Assembly (NCBI RefSeq): GCF_900497695.1
Contig: NZ_UIDD01000008.1
Coordinates: forward strand, 124,001 to 188,000
Direction of reading: 5' to 3'
Source of the DNA: Pseudomonas wadenswilerensis
GTDB taxonomy: Bacteria; Pseudomonadota; Gammaproteobacteria; Pseudomonadales; Pseudomonadaceae
DNA length: 64,000 bases
Shown piece after piece: positions 8,623 through 17,908 of this stretch. Position numbers and translations under genes: made by a program. Each line of letters begins with the position of its first letter. Position 1 is the first letter of the stretch. The notes under the pieces were generated by a model. The model was not told the DNA's origin, ran no database searches, and saw only the letters and a list, made by a program, of their open reading frames with translations.

Positions 8623-9476
8623 TCAGGGTACAACGCGGCGCCGCTCCGAGCGTGCTCGATGGGGCGCAGTCAGCCGGCCAGGACGAGACCCAGCGCGCGA
8701 TCGCGCATATCGTCAATGCCACGCCTGGAACCCCGCCGCCGCCCTTCGAGTTCAGCGTCTACAAAGACCCGGAAATCGTCGAAGCCCTGCGCGTGCTGTT
8801 CCACAAGAAATGTGCTTACTGCGAATTCAATTACGCCGCCGGTGGACCGGAAGACATCGAGCACTTTCGCCCCAAAGGCGCAGTGGTGATCAATGGCAAG
8901 ATGAGCAAGCCCGGCTACTACTGGCTCGCCGCCGACTGGGACAACCTGCTACCGTCGTGCATCGATTGCAACCGTAAACGCGGCAAGACCTTCGCCGATG
9001 ACAGCACGGGCATGTCTGGCAAAGCCAATCTGTTCCCTGTGGTCAATGAGATGTTGCGCTGGCGCGACCACGCCGCGCAAAAAAATGAAATAGAGCTGCT
9101 GCTCAATCCTTGCGTGGATGACCCCGAGCAGCACCTGGAGTTTCTTGCCAAGGGCCTGGTCCGCCCCAGAACAATCCAGATAGATGCCAACCTGGTGCCC
9201 AGCCCGAAGGGGCAGGTCTCCATCGAAGTGTACGGATTACTGCGTCGCGACCTCGTCGAACAACGGCAGCTCAAGGAAAAACGCGTCAAGGCGGCACTGG
9301 AACGAGCGCTCAAAGCCATTGAGATGATGCGCCAGGCTGACAATCCGGCGCTCAAGCAAGATCTCAAGGAGCACGCCCGGCAATTGCTCGAAGATGCCAG
9401 AAGCCACCTGGCGCCAAATGAACCTTTTCTGGCCGTTGCCCGCACCATTTTCAAGAACTACGGACTCAATTGCTGA
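8619..9476 (+). CDS. HNH endonuclease-like protein (PtuB-like), paralogue of the upstream N-terminal domain
   Basis: A 285-residue protein with an intact HNH core: CAYC at C65/C68, EHFRPK with H82, and PSCIDCN with C114/C117 and N118. Its start (MIRVQRG) mirrors that of the upstream fusion (MIRIERG). The similarity continues past the HNH core, for example LLLNP versus LLLDP and SIEVYGL versus TIDVLGL, so the two are paralogues. Translation is coupled to the ATPase gene by a 4-bp ATGA overlap. It would be the active nuclease subunit if the pair works like PtuA/PtuB. A stand-alone TIGR02646-type HNH protein of unknown function is the alternative. Confidence 0.85.
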   Translation: MIRVQRGAAPSVLDGAQSAGQDETQRAIAHIVNATPGTPPPPFEFSVYKDPEIVEALRVLFHKKCAYCEFNYAAGGPEDIEHFRPKGAVVINGKMSKPGYYWLAADWDNLLPSCIDCNRKRGKTFADDSTGMSGKANLFPVVNEMLRWRDHAAQKNEIELLLNPCVDDPEQHLEFLAKGLVRPRTIQIDANLVPSPKGQVSIEVYGLLRRDLVEQRQLKEKRVKAALERALKAIEMMRQADNPALKQDLKEHARQLLEDARSHLAPNEPFLAVARTIFKNYGLNC

Positions 9477-10324
9477 TGACTGATAGAAAGGACCTCCACG
9501 CACGATTGCAAACGCCATCCTCCAGGCTTTCCAGGATTGGCCAGGGTACCTGGTACATGGGCGAAGACCCGGGCCGGCAGCACGCCGAAGTCGCCGCCTT
9601 GCAGCACGGCATCGAACTGGGCCTGAGCCTGATCGATACCGCCGAGATGTACGCCGAAGGTGGCGCGGAAAAGGTTGTCGGCAAGGCCATTGCCGGGCGT
9701 CGCGACCAGGTGTTTCTGGTCAGCAAGGTGTACCCGCACAACGCCAGCCTCAAAGGCATTCCGGCAGCTTGCGAACGTAGCTTGCAACGCCTTGGCACCG
9801 AGCATATCGACCTGTACCTGCTGCACTGGCGCGGCCAGTACCCGCTGGCCGAAACCGTCGAAGCCTTCGAGCGCTTGCGTGCCGAGGGCAAGATCGGCCG
9901 TTGGGGTGTATCCAACTTCGATGTCGACGACCTGCGCGAGCTGTATCAGGTGAGCCGCGATTGCGCCGTCAACCAGGTGCTGTACAACCCGTCCCAGCGC
10001 GGCATCGAATACGATTTGCTGCCCTGGAGCCACAAGCGCCAGCTGCCGACCATGGCCTACTGCCCGCTGGCCCAGGCCGGGCGCTTGCTCAAGCACCCGA
10101 CCCTGGCCGAGATTGCCGAGCGCCATGGCGCGACGCCGGCGCAGGTGAGCCTGGCCTGGGTGATTCGCCAGGACGACGTGATCGCCATTCCCAAGGCGGT
10201 AGACCTTGAGCATGTGCGCCTGAATGCGGCGGCGGCCAACCTGGTGCTCAGCAGTGAAGACTTGCGGGCGATTGACCGGGCCTTTGCGCCGCCGACGCGC
10301 AAGCAGCATCTGTCGATGGTTTAA
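9476..10324 (+). CDS. Aldo/keto reductase family oxidoreductase
   Basis: A 282-residue aldo/keto reductase. The N-terminal QGTWYMG is followed by IDTAEMYAEGGAE, which supplies the catalytic Asp and Tyr, then SKVYP with the lysine and LLHWRG with the histidine of the tetrad. The WGVSNFD segment and the C-terminal IPKA stretch fit the NADP(H) site. The ATG at 9476 overlaps the preceding HNH stop as TGATG, so it is probably translated with the nuclease genes; a TTG 6 nt upstream is possible. The substrate is unknown. Functional linkage to the HNH/ATPase pair is not established and may only reflect readthrough. Confidence 0.9.
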   Translation: MTDRKDLHARLQTPSSRLSRIGQGTWYMGEDPGRQHAEVAALQHGIELGLSLIDTAEMYAEGGAEKVVGKAIAGRRDQVFLVSKVYPHNASLKGIPAACERSLQRLGTEHIDLYLLHWRGQYPLAETVEAFERLRAEGKIGRWGVSNFDVDDLRELYQVSRDCAVNQVLYNPSQRGIEYDLLPWSHKRQLPTMAYCPLAQAGRLLKHPTLAEIAERHGATPAQVSLAWVIRQDDVIAIPKAVDLEHVRLNAAAANLVLSSEDLRAIDRAFAPPTRKQHLSMV

Positions 10325-10335
10325 GGCGTTTCTGA

Positions 10336-10415
10336 GGGCCTCATCGCTGGCAAGCCAGCTCCCACAAGGGCGGCGCACACCGATCCCCTGTGGGAGCCGG
10401 CGTTGCCGGCGATGG
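10336..10415. repeat. REP pair between the aldo/keto reductase and dnaE2
   Basis: Two inverted REP cores, CATCGCTGGCAAGCCAGCTCCCAC and GTGGGAGCCGGCGTTGCCGGCGAT, fill the space between convergent genes. This is the usual position for such elements, where they can act as transcript-stabilising or bidirectional stop structures. Confidence 0.75.
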
Positions 10416-10433
10416 GCTGCGTAGCAGCCCCAA

Positions 10434-13400
10434 TCAATGGAAATCCCGGCTCCGCACATCCAGCCCCTGCAACAGCGGGCTCAGATCCTCCAGGCGCTGG
10501 GCAATCAGGTGCCGCACCCCGCTCTCGCACTCCAGCCGCCCAGTCACCCGCAGCAGTTGCGAGCCCACCAGCACCCGGCGCTGACGCTCGGCCAGGTCGC
10601 GCCAGACCACTACGTTGACGTTGCCGAACTCGTCTTCAAGGGTGACGAAAGTCACCCCGCTGGCCGTCCCCGGCCGCTGACGCCCGGTCACCAGCCCCGC
10701 CACGCTGACCCGGTCGCCGTGCCCTGCCTGCTCCAGCGCCTGCGCACTGCGGCAACCCAGGGCATTGAGGCGGCGGCGCAGCAAGGTCAGCGGATGCGGG
10801 CCGAGGGTGGTGCCGACGCTGGCGTAGTCGGCGAACATGTCCTCGCTCAGCGACGGCTGCGGTAAATCCACCGGCTCTTCCAGCGGGGCCTCGATGCCGG
10901 CGAACAACGGCAACTGCGCCTGCACCGCCGCCACGCTCCAGCGCGCCCGGTAGCGGTCACTGGCCAGGCCACGCAAGGCCCCGGCATCGGCCAACAACTC
11001 ACGGCCACGGGCATCCAGGCGAGCCCGCTCGCACAGGTCGCTGACATCACGCCAGCTGCGCTCGGCCCGGGCCTGTTCGATACGCTGGGCATCCTGCAGA
11101 CGAAAGCCGCGCACCTGGCGCAGGCCCAGGCGAATGGCCAGGGCCTGCCCTGCCCCCGGCTCCAGGCTGCAGTCCCAGTCGCTGTGGCAGACATCCACCG
11201 GACGGATTTCGATACGGTGGCGGCGGGCGTCCTGCAAAATCTGGTCGGGGCTGTAGAAGCCCATGGGCCAGCTGTTGATCAACGCGCAAGCAAAGATCGC
11301 CGGTTCATGACACTTGAGCCAGCAACTGGCGTAGGTCAGCAGGGCGAAGCTGGCGGCGTGGGATTCAGGAAAACCATAACTGCCAAAGCCCTTGATCTGC
11401 TCGAAGATGCGTTCGGCAAATGCTGCGCTGTAGCCGTTGTCGAGCATGCCCCGGGTCAGCCGTTCGCGGTGCGGCTCCAGGCCGCCGTGGCGCTTCCAGG
11501 CGGCCATGGCCCGGCGCAACTGGTCGGCCTCGCCCGCCGAATAACCGCCGGCAACCATGGCCAGTTCCATCACCTGTTCCTGAAACAGCGGCACACCGAG
11601 GGTGCGTTCGAAGACCTGCTTCAGCGCCTCGGACGGATAGCTCACCGGCTCAAGCCCCTGGCGCCTGCGCAGGTAGGGGTGAACCATGTCGCCCTGGATC
11701 GGCCCGGGGCGGACGATAGCCACCTCGATCACCAGGTCGTAGAAGTTCTTCGGCTTGAGCCGCGGCAGCATGGCCATCTGCGCCCGCGACTCGATCTGGA
11801 ATACGCCGACGGTGTCGGCGCGGCCGATCATGTCGTAGGTCGCCGTGCAGTCGGCCGGGATGCTTGCCAGGGTCAGCTCGCGGCCGCGATGGCGATACAG
11901 CAGGTCGAAACAACGGCGCAAGGCGCTGAGCATGCCCAGGGCAAGGATATCGACCTTGAGCAGGCCGACCAGGTCGAGGTCGTCCTTGTCCCACTGGATC
12001 ACCGTGCGCTCGTCCATGGCGGCGTTTTCCACCGGCACCAGGCTGTCCAGCGGCTGTTCGGAAATCACGAAGCCACCCGGGTGCTGGGACAGGTGGCGGG
12101 GAAAACCGATCAGCTCGCCGGTCAACGCCAGCACCCGGCGCAGCCACGGGCTGTCGGGGTCGAAACCGGCTTCGCGCAGTTGCTCGGGTGGTGGCAGGCG
12201 GTCGCTCCAGCGCCCGCAGCAATCAGCCAGGGCGTTGATCTGCTGCACCGGCAAACCCAGCACCCGGGCGATATCGCGCACCGCACCGGCGGCGTGATAG
12301 GTGCTGGCCACTGCGGTGAGTGCCGCGCGGTGACGGCCATAGCGGCGGAACACGTACTGCAGCACCTCTTCGCGGCGATCGTGTTCGAAGTCGACGTCGA
12401 TGTCCGGCGGCTCGTCGCGCTCGCGGGACAAAAAGCGCTCGAACAGCAGGTGGCTTTTCATCGGGTCGAGCTCGGTGATGCCGAGCACGAAGCACACCAC
12501 CGAGTTGGCCGCCGAGCCACGCCCCTGACAGAGAATGCCCTGGCCCCGGGCAAAGTTGACGATGTCGTGAACGGTAAGGAAGTAGCTTTCGTAGTTGAGC
12601 TCGGCAATCAGTTCCAGCTCATGCTCCAGGGACTGGCGAGCCTTGTCGCCGATACCTTCGGGCCAACGCCAGCGCTGGCCCTGCTCGCACAGATGACGCA
12701 GCCAGGCGCTGGCCGTCTGGCCTTCAGGCACCAGTTCGCGGGGGTACTGATAGCGCAACTGGCCAAGGTCGAAACGGCAACGCGCGGCAATGCGCAGGCT
12801 TTCCTCAAGCAATGCCGGCGGATACAGCTCGGCCAGTTGCGCCAGCGGGCGCAGGTGCCGCTCGCCATTGGCGAACAGGCGCTGCCCGGCCTCGGCAACG
12901 CTGCAGTGATGGCGGATGGCAGTCATGCTGTCCTGCAGGGCGCGGCGGCCGCGGGCATGCATGTGCACATCGCCGCTGGCCACCGCGGCGATGCCGAGGC
13001 TGTCGGCCAGGGCCAGCAGTTGTTGCAGGCGCCGCGGGTCATCCGGGCCACGGTGCAGCTCGACCGCCAGCCATAGCCGCTCGGCGAACACCTCGCGCAA
13101 CCAGCGGCCGGTGGCCAGGTCATGCTCGGCGCCGTCCGGCACCCATAGCGCCAACAGGCCTTCCAGGGGTTTGTCGAAATCTTCGCGCAGCAACTGGTAC
13201 TCGCCCTTCTTCGCCCGTCGCCGGCCGAGGGTGATGAGTTTGCACAGGTGCTGGTAACCCGTGAGGTTCTCCGCCAGCAGCACCAGCTTGGGGCCGTCGT
13301 GCAGGCGCACTTCGCTGCCGACGATCAGCGCCAGGTCCGCCGCCCTGGCCGCCTGCCAGGCGCGGACGATACCGGCCAGGGTGCACTCGTCGGTGATCGC

Positions 13401-13517
13401 CAGGGCCTGGTAGCCATGCTGGCGGGCACGCTGGAACAGCTCCTGGGCACTGGAGGCGCCACGCTGGAAACTGAAGTTGGACAGGCAATGCAGTTCGGCG
13501 TAACCCGGCGTGTTCAT
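10434..13517 (-). CDS. dnaE2: Error-prone DNA polymerase DnaE2 (ImuC)
   Basis: A 1027-residue C-family polymerase of the DnaE2/ImuC type, the catalytic subunit of the ImuA-ImuB-DnaE2 translesion complex. It begins with a PHP domain ([12 protein letters not shown]). The polymerase active-site region [17 protein letters not shown] follows, then the [11 protein letters not shown] and [14 protein letters not shown] segments, and a C-terminal OB-fold. It is shorter than replicative DnaE, as expected for DnaE2. The ATG at 13517 overlaps the imuB stop as ATGA; an in-frame ATG 21 nt further upstream is less likely. It is the last gene of the lexA2-imuA-imuB-dnaE2 operon and is therefore damage-inducible. 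Confidence 0.96.
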   Translation of the reverse strand: MNTPGYAELHCLSNFSFQRGASSAQELFQRARQHGYQALAITDECTLAGIVRAWQAARAADLALIVGSEVRLHDGPKLVLLAENLTGYQHLCKLITLGRRRAKKGEYQLLREDFDKPLEGLLALWVPDGAEHDLATGRWLREVFAERLWLAVELHRGPDDPRRLQQLLALADSLGIAAVASGDVHMHARGRRALQDSMTAIRHHCSVAEAGQRLFANGERHLRPLAQLAELYPPALLEESLRIAARCRFDLGQLRYQYPRELVPEGQTASAWLRHLCEQGQRWRWPEGIGDKARQSLEHELELIAELNYESYFLTVHDIVNFARGQGILCQGRGSAANSVVCFVLGITELDPMKSHLLFERFLSRERDEPPDIDVDFEHDRREEVLQYVFRRYGRHRAALTAVASTYHAAGAVRDIARVLGLPVQQINALADCCGRWSDRLPPPEQLREAGFDPDSPWLRRVLALTGELIGFPRHLSQHPGGFVISEQPLDSLVPVENAAMDERTVIQWDKDDLDLVGLLKVDILALGMLSALRRCFDLLYRHRGRELTLASIPADCTATYDMIGRADTVGVFQIESRAQMAMLPRLKPKNFYDLVIEVAIVRPGPIQGDMVHPYLRRRQGLEPVSYPSEALKQVFERTLGVPLFQEQVMELAMVAGGYSAGEADQLRRAMAAWKRHGGLEPHRERLTRGMLDNGYSAAFAERIFEQIKGFGSYGFPESHAASFALLTYASCWLKCHEPAIFACALINSWPMGFYSPDQILQDARRHRIEIRPVDVCHSDWDCSLEPGAGQALAIRLGLRQVRGFRLQDAQRIEQARAERSWRDVSDLCERARLDARGRELLADAGALRGLASDRYRARWSVAAVQAQLPLFAGIEAPLEEPVDLPQPSLSEDMFADYASVGTTLGPHPLTLLRRRLNALGCRSAQALEQAGHGDRVSVAGLVTGRQRPGTASGVTFVTLEDEFGNVNVVVWRDLAERQRRVLVGSQLLRVTGRLECESGVRHLIAQRLEDLSPLLQGLDVRSRDFH

Positions 13518-14929
13518 GCGAACCAGCCCTGCAGCCACAACGGGCCGTCTTCACCGAGGGTGCGGTAGGCCCAACCCTGCAAACCGCTGGCGGTGCGCAC
13601 CCGGTAGTAGTCACGGCGCACATCGCCGCCGTCCCACCAGCCGGACTCGATGCGCTCGGCGCCGGTCAGCAGGTGCACGCCAGTCCCCGGCAAGGCCTGG
13701 GGCTCGACCAGCAACCAGCCCGGGCGCGGCGCACTCGACAATGGCGGCGCCTGACGCGGCCCGTTACCGCTGTGCCAGGCGCATTCCGGGCGGTGATCGG
13801 CCTGGGCCGTGAGACCGCGCACCGCCTCGTCGCCAAGCCGTGCGCGCAGGCGTTCGCGCAGTTGCTCCCAGGGCTGGTTCTGCTGTGGGCGCGGGTCGAA
13901 CAGCTCGGTGCGTTGTGGCACAAACGCCGGCAGGTCTTCGGCCAGCAGGCGCAGGTTGCGCACCGGTGCGGCAATCTGCAGTTGCTCAAGGCGGCCACGG
14001 GCCAGCTCGAACAGCATCGACGGGTCACGCTCGGCCGCCAGCAGGCCGACCGGCACGCAGGTGTCGGGCCCTTCGGCATGCTCCAGGTGCAGGGCAAAGC
14101 GCTGCACGCCGCTGTCACGCCCGGCAAGGAAAGCGGCAAGGTCGTTGATCAGCCGGCGCAGGGGGAACAGCAAGGCCTGATGGGATTCGACATCGAAGTT
14201 CAGTTCCAGGCGCGCATCGAAGCGGTCCGGCGGCAAATAGAATTCCAGGGCCATGGGTCGCCGCCCGAGCAGGCGGTCCAGGTGCAGTTGCACCGGTGCG
14301 GCAAAGCGCCGGGCCAGGGCGTCACGAGGCAAGGCCAGGACCTGGCCGAGCTGGCGCAGGCCCATGCGCGCAAAGGCGCTGGCGGCCTCGGCGGGCAGGC
14401 CGACACGGTCGATGGGCATCTGCTCCAGCGCCACGCGGGTTTGCTCCGGGCACTCCAGGGCCAGGCCATCGTGAACATTGGCGAGCATGCGCGCCGCCAC
14501 CGGGTTGCTGGCCAGGACAATACGGTGACGAAAACCCAGGGCCCTCAGCTCGGCACGCAGCCGCGCTTCAAAGGCTGGCCAGGGCCCGAACAGGCCGAGG
14601 CTGGATTCGACTTCGAGCAACAGCACCCGCGGGTAATGCAGGCTGACCTGGGAGCTGAAGCGGTAGGCCCAGGCGGCCAAAAATTGCTGCCACTGCTCGA
14701 TGGCTGCCGGGTCGTGCTCGACGCAGGTAAAACTGCCGGCCAGGGCCTGGGCGGTGGTCAGCGACTGTCCGGCGCGCAGGCCCAAGGCGGCCGCCGGTGG
14801 ATTGACCGCCTGCAAGACCCGGCGCTGGGCCGGGCCGCTGAGCAGCACCAGCGGCGTGTCGACGTCGTCGCGAGCACGCAGCACGGCATCGAGTGCCAGC
14901 TGCGGCAGCAGGATACAGGCCCAGAGCAT
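13514..14929 (-). CDS. imuB: ImuB, inactive Y-family polymerase-like mutasome subunit
   Basis: A 471-residue Y-family polymerase homologue that acts as the hub of the damage-induced mutasome, linking DnaE2, ImuA and the beta clamp. The N-terminus ([17 protein letters not shown]) lacks the acidic DxD start of active Y-family enzymes, consistent with the known loss of catalysis in ImuB. The palm region retains VESSLGLFG. Downstream are the thumb/little-finger region and a long C-terminal tail that contains a QPWEQL stretch, a possible clamp-binding site. It starts 6 bp after imuA ends and overlaps dnaE2 by 4 bp. Confidence 0.94.
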   Translation of the reverse strand: MLWACILLPQLALDAVLRARDDVDTPLVLLSGPAQRRVLQAVNPPAAALGLRAGQSLTTAQALAGSFTCVEHDPAAIEQWQQFLAAWAYRFSSQVSLHYPRVLLLEVESSLGLFGPWPAFEARLRAELRALGFRHRIVLASNPVAARMLANVHDGLALECPEQTRVALEQMPIDRVGLPAEAASAFARMGLRQLGQVLALPRDALARRFAAPVQLHLDRLLGRRPMALEFYLPPDRFDARLELNFDVESHQALLFPLRRLINDLAAFLAGRDSGVQRFALHLEHAEGPDTCVPVGLLAAERDPSMLFELARGRLEQLQIAAPVRNLRLLAEDLPAFVPQRTELFDPRPQQNQPWEQLRERLRARLGDEAVRGLTAQADHRPECAWHSGNGPRQAPPLSSAPRPGWLLVEPQALPGTGVHLLTGAERIESGWWDGGDVRRDYYRVRTASGLQGWAYRTLGEDGPLWLQGWFA

Positions 14930-14935
14930 GATCCA

Positions 14936-15553
14936 TCAGCCTCGCCCGGGACAGGCAATGGGCGTGGCCGGGGCCAGGCCGCCCCGGCACTTGAGCACCC
15001 GCCATTGGGCCGGCTGGGCATCGACGGCAATGCGCAGTGCCGCCGGCGACGGGTTGAGCGCGGCCTGTTGCGGGCGACAGGCAAAGGCCAGGGTCTGGCC
15101 GCTTTCGGCAGCGACCTGCAAGCGGCGCAAGGCGCGATCATCCGCTTTATGCGGCCAGCACAGCACGGCGCCGCAACTGCCCGAGCGCAAACACTGCTCG
15201 GCGGCCCAGAGCACCTCGCTTGGCCCCGCCTGGACCACCGCCAACCACTGCAGATCGACCCCTGCCGCCTGCCAGGCCGGTGGGTAGGGAATGAACGGCG
15301 GGGCAATCAGCACCACCCGCTCGCCGGCCTGGGTCAGGCGCGCCAGGCTGGGCCACAGCAGTTGCAGCTCGCCACAGCCTTCTGCCGCCAGCAGCAGTTC
15401 GGTCAGTGCCCCGGCCGGCCAGCCGCCACCGGGCAGTGCCGCATCCAGGGCAGCATGACCGGTGGGCTGCAGGCCCTGGGGCAAGGCCTGCGGCCGGCCC
15501 TTCCAGACCCGTTGCTGGTCGAGCAGGCCGTCGAGGCTGACCACCGCGCCCAT
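14936..15553 (-). CDS. imuA: ImuA, RecA-like mutasome accessory protein
   Basis: A 205-residue member of the ImuA/SulA-related group found with ImuB and DnaE2. It shows the expected start (VVSLDGLLDQQRVWKG), the TGHAALDAALPGGGWPAGALTE segment reminiscent of the RecA ATP-binding region, and a length typical of Pseudomonas ImuA. Its ATG overlaps the lexA2 stop as TGATG, indicating translational coupling. In the mutasome, ImuA is thought to interact with RecA and ImuB and is needed for damage-induced mutagenesis. Confidence 0.93.
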   Translation of the reverse strand: MGAVVSLDGLLDQQRVWKGRPQALPQGLQPTGHAALDAALPGGGWPAGALTELLLAAEGCGELQLLWPSLARLTQAGERVVLIAPPFIPYPPAWQAAGVDLQWLAVVQAGPSEVLWAAEQCLRSGSCGAVLCWPHKADDRALRRLQVAAESGQTLAFACRPQQAALNPSPAALRIAVDAQPAQWRVLKCRGGLAPATPIACPGRG

Positions 15554-16170
15554 CAGCCGCGCCTCACCAGGCCGCAGAACACCCCTTCGATGACGAAGTC
15601 GTGCTCCGGGCCAACCTCGACGGGGGCATACGCCGGGTTGCGCGGCAGCAGACGGTAATGCCCGCCGGCGCGTTCGAAGCGCTTGATGGTCACCTCGCCG
15701 TCCAGGCGCGCGACGATGATCTGCCCGTCACGGGCGTCGGCCTGCTGCTTGATGCCGACCAGGTCGCCATCGAGGATGCCGTCGTCGATCATCGAGTCGC
15801 CCCGCACCTTGAGCAGGTAGTCCGGGGAGCGGCTGAACAAGTGTGCGTCGAGCATCAGCTGTTCGTGGATATCCACGTCCGGGCCGATCGGCCGGCCGGC
15901 GGCGACCTGGCCGAGCACGGGGATCTCCAGCACCTCGGGGCGGCGCAAGGCGCCGGCCAGGCGAATGCCACGGGCCTGGTTGGGGGTGACCTCGATGAAG
16001 CCGGCTTCGGTCAGCGCCTGGATATGCTTGCGCGCGACACTGCGCGAGGCAAAACCGAAAGCCGTGGCGATATCGGCCAGGCTCGGCGGCTGGGCCTGAT
16101 CGGCGATGCGCTGACGAATGAAGTCGAGGATAGCGCGGCGTTTGGGCGATAGTTTATTCATGGAGTACAT
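15553..16170 (-). CDS. lexA: LexA2 SOS repressor heading the imuAB-dnaE2 operon
   Basis: A 205-residue LexA-type repressor. Residues 1-70 hold the winged helix DNA-binding domain; the recognition region SRSVARKHIQAL differs from canonical LexA. The self-cleavage site is Ala91-Gly92. The catalytic dyad is Ser126 (GDSM) and Lys163 (VTIKRF). I choose the ATG at 16170 because GAG lies 5 nt before it; the next in-frame ATG at 16161 is an alternative. A perfect palindrome, GAGTAC-N4-GTACTC, spans the start codon, so the protein probably represses itself. The gene is operonic with imuA, imuB and dnaE2. Confidence 0.94.
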   Translation of the reverse strand: MYSMNKLSPKRRAILDFIRQRIADQAQPPSLADIATAFGFASRSVARKHIQALTEAGFIEVTPNQARGIRLAGALRRPEVLEIPVLGQVAAGRPIGPDVDIHEQLMLDAHLFSRSPDYLLKVRGDSMIDDGILDGDLVGIKQQADARDGQIIVARLDGEVTIKRFERAGGHYRLLPRNPAYAPVEVGPEHDFVIEGVFCGLVRRG

Positions 16171-16178
16171 TTGTACTC
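16163..16178. promoter_or_regulatory. LexA2-type operator overlapping the lexA2 start codon
   Basis: A perfect 16-bp palindrome, GAGTAC-ATTT-GTACTC. It does not match the CTGT-N8-ACAG box of canonical LexA, but it matches the GTAC-N4-GTAC motif that I recall for the second LexA of P. putida. It covers the start codon, so bound repressor could block both transcription and the ribosome-binding region. Confidence 0.82.
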
Positions 16179-16247
16179 TTTTCCTACGCATCTGGCCAGC
16201 CCCGCTGATCCGGTTATCATGCTCGGCCACCGCAGCGGAAGCCGACC

Positions 16248-16904
16248 ATGCTTGATGCCCTGTTGTTCGACCTCGACGGTACCCTGACCGATACCGACAA
16301 ACTCCACCTGCTGGCCATGCAACAGCTGTTGCTCGAAGAAGGCCGGGTGTTCACCGAAGCGGAGTTCGATGCCCACGTCAGCGGCCGGGCCAATGCCGAC
16401 TTGTGCCGCTATCTGTTCCCTGACCGGCCGGTGAGCGAGCACCAGCAGTTTGCCGACCGCAAGGAGGCGCGCTTTCGCGCCCTGTCGCCCACCTTGCAGC
16501 CTACCGCCGGCCTGCTGCGCCTGCTCGAGCATGCCGAGCGCCAGCGCATCGGCGTTGCCGTGGTCACCAACGCGCCGCGGGCCAACGCCGTGCACATGCT
16601 CGGCGCCATGGGCCTGAATGAACGCTTTGAACATGTACTGGTGGCCGAAGAACTGGCCCGGGCCAAGCCCGACCCGCTGCCCTACCTCACCGGCCTTGAG
16701 CGCCTGCAGGCGCGGGCGGCACAGTCGCTGGCGTTCGAGGACTCGGTGCCGGGGGTGAAGGCGGCCAGTGGCGCGGGGATCTTCACCGTCGGGCTGTCGA
16801 CCAGCCAGCGGCCCGAGGCCTTGCTTGAGGCCGGTGCGCAACTGGTGGTGAAGGATTTCGAGGATGAGCGGCTGTGGGCGTTGATCGGGCGGATGTCTGG
16901 CTGA
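16248..16904 (+). CDS. HAD-superfamily phosphatase
   Basis: A 218-residue haloacid dehalogenase-like hydrolase of subfamily IA. Motif I is LLFDLDGTLTDTD, with the nucleophile and acid aspartates at residues 9 and 11. Motif II is VVTNAPRANA. Motif III/IV is KPDPLPYLTGLERL followed by AFEDSVPGVKAA. The helical cap sits between motifs I and II, as in sugar-phosphate phosphatases such as beta-phosphoglucomutase-like enzymes. It is divergent from lexA2 with only about 77 bp between them, so it shares the promoter region that holds the LexA2 operator. The substrate is unknown. Confidence 0.92.
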   Translation: MLDALLFDLDGTLTDTDKLHLLAMQQLLLEEGRVFTEAEFDAHVSGRANADLCRYLFPDRPVSEHQQFADRKEARFRALSPTLQPTAGLLRLLEHAERQRIGVAVVTNAPRANAVHMLGAMGLNERFEHVLVAEELARAKPDPLPYLTGLERLQARAAQSLAFEDSVPGVKAASGAGIFTVGLSTSQRPEALLEAGAQLVVKDFEDERLWALIGRMSG

Positions 16905-16914
16905 AGACCGCGGC

Positions 16915-16996
16915 GCGCCCATCGCTGGCAAGGCCAGCTCCCACAGGGTCCCGGTGCATACAGGTCTCTGTGGGAGCCGGCCTTGCCGGCGATAGC
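16915..16996. repeat. REP pair downstream of the HAD gene
   Basis: Facing REP cores CCCATCGCTGGCAAGGCCAGCTCCCAC and GTGGGAGCCGGCCTTGCCGGCGAT lie about 30 bp apart between two plus-strand genes. Confidence 0.75.
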
Positions 16997-17087
16997 TTCA
17001 CCACCGTTCATCAGCCCTGCACTCACCCCTGTCGAATCCCCCACCCGGCAATCGACCATGAGTACATCCCCCAGCGGAGCCGTACCC

Positions 17088-17807
17088 ATGGACAACCATC
17101 AAAACCCCCAGGTGGTCTCGCGCAGCGAATGGCTCAGCGCCCGCCGCCAGCTGTTGCTGCATGAAAAGGCCCTGACCCACCAGCGCGATGAACTGAGCAA
17201 AGCCCGCCGCGCCCTGCCCTGGGTACGGGTCGAACAGGACTACCGCTTCGAAGGCCCCGAGGGCCGCCTGGACCTCGGCGACCTGTTCGCCGGCCGCAGC
17301 CAGTTGCTGGTCTACCACTTCATGTTCGGCGAAGGCTGGGAGGAAGGCTGCCCCGGCTGCTCGTTCCTGGCCGACCACTTCGACGGCGCCAACCTGCACC
17401 TGGCCCATCACGATGTGTCGCTGGTGGCGGTATCCCGTGCACCGTACGCCCAGTTCCAGGCGTTCAGGCAACGCATGGGCTGGAAGTTTCCCTGGGTCTC
17501 GTCCCATGCCAGCAGTTTCAACCAGGACTTCGGCGTCGGCGGCAAGGGCAGCGATCAGTACAACTATGAACCCTACGCGGGCGAGGAAACCGAGCTGCCG
17601 GGCCTTAGCGTGTTCTACCGCGACGCCGACGGCACGCTGTTTCACACCTACTCAAGCTTTGCCCGGGGCCTGGACATCCTGGTCGGCACCTACAACTTCC
17701 TCGACCTGATGCCCAAGGGCCGCAACGAGGAAGGCACCATGGACTGGGTGCGCCACCACGACCGTTATGAAGGTGCCGCCCAACCACCCCACTGCTGCCA
17801 TGAATAG
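17088..17807 (+). CDS. DUF899 thioredoxin-like protein
   Basis: A 239-residue DUF899 protein. The family has a thioredoxin-like fold; the visible core is LLVYHFMFGEGWEEGCPGCSFLADHFDG, containing a CxxC pair near the helix start. Further conserved pieces are VAVSRAPYAQ, WKFPWVSS and GLSVFYRD. I start at 17088, preceded by GGAG at a spacing of 8, rather than at in-frame ATGs 30 or 105 nt upstream. The final bases (ATGAATAG) also occur at the junction of the tandem duplication downstream. The biochemical role is unknown; a redox function is inferred from the fold. Confidence 0.88.
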   Translation: MDNHQNPQVVSRSEWLSARRQLLLHEKALTHQRDELSKARRALPWVRVEQDYRFEGPEGRLDLGDLFAGRSQLLVYHFMFGEGWEEGCPGCSFLADHFDGANLHLAHHDVSLVAVSRAPYAQFQAFRQRMGWKFPWVSSHASSFNQDFGVGGKGSDQYNYEPYAGEETELPGLSVFYRDADGTLFHTYSSFARGLDILVGTYNFLDLMPKGRNEEGTMDWVRHHDRYEGAAQPPHCCHE

Positions 17808-17844
17808 CTGGGGTACCTAGTATTTTTGTCAGTAGTCAACACGC

Positions 17845-17900
17845 CCTGTCGGTGCTCGAATGCACCGAGACCTGTCGACCGACAGGCACCACCCCGGAGG
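17845..17900 (+). promoter_or_regulatory. Conserved structured 5' leader, copy 1
   Basis: Between DUF899 and the first beta-rich gene, two hairpins can be drawn: CGGTGC-TCGAAT-GCACCG at 17850-17867 and CCTGTC-GACC-GACAGG at 17871-17886. They are followed by GGAGG at 17896 and the ATG at 17909. The same hairpins occur before copy 2. In copy 1 only, CCTGTCGG at 17845-17852 could pair instead with CCGACAGG at 17879-17886. A role in translation control is inferred. Confidence 0.55.
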
Positions 17901-17908
17901 CAGGGCGT

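Noticed and set aside
11184..13076. Long plus-strand open frame opposite dnaE2
   Set aside because: It is antisense to a well-supported polymerase gene, has unnatural composition and no recognisable domain; typical shadow in GC-rich DNA.
13673..15658. Long plus-strand open frame opposite imuB and imuA
   Set aside because: Glutamine- and glycine-rich antisense translation; the minus-strand operon with coupled starts is the real coding content.
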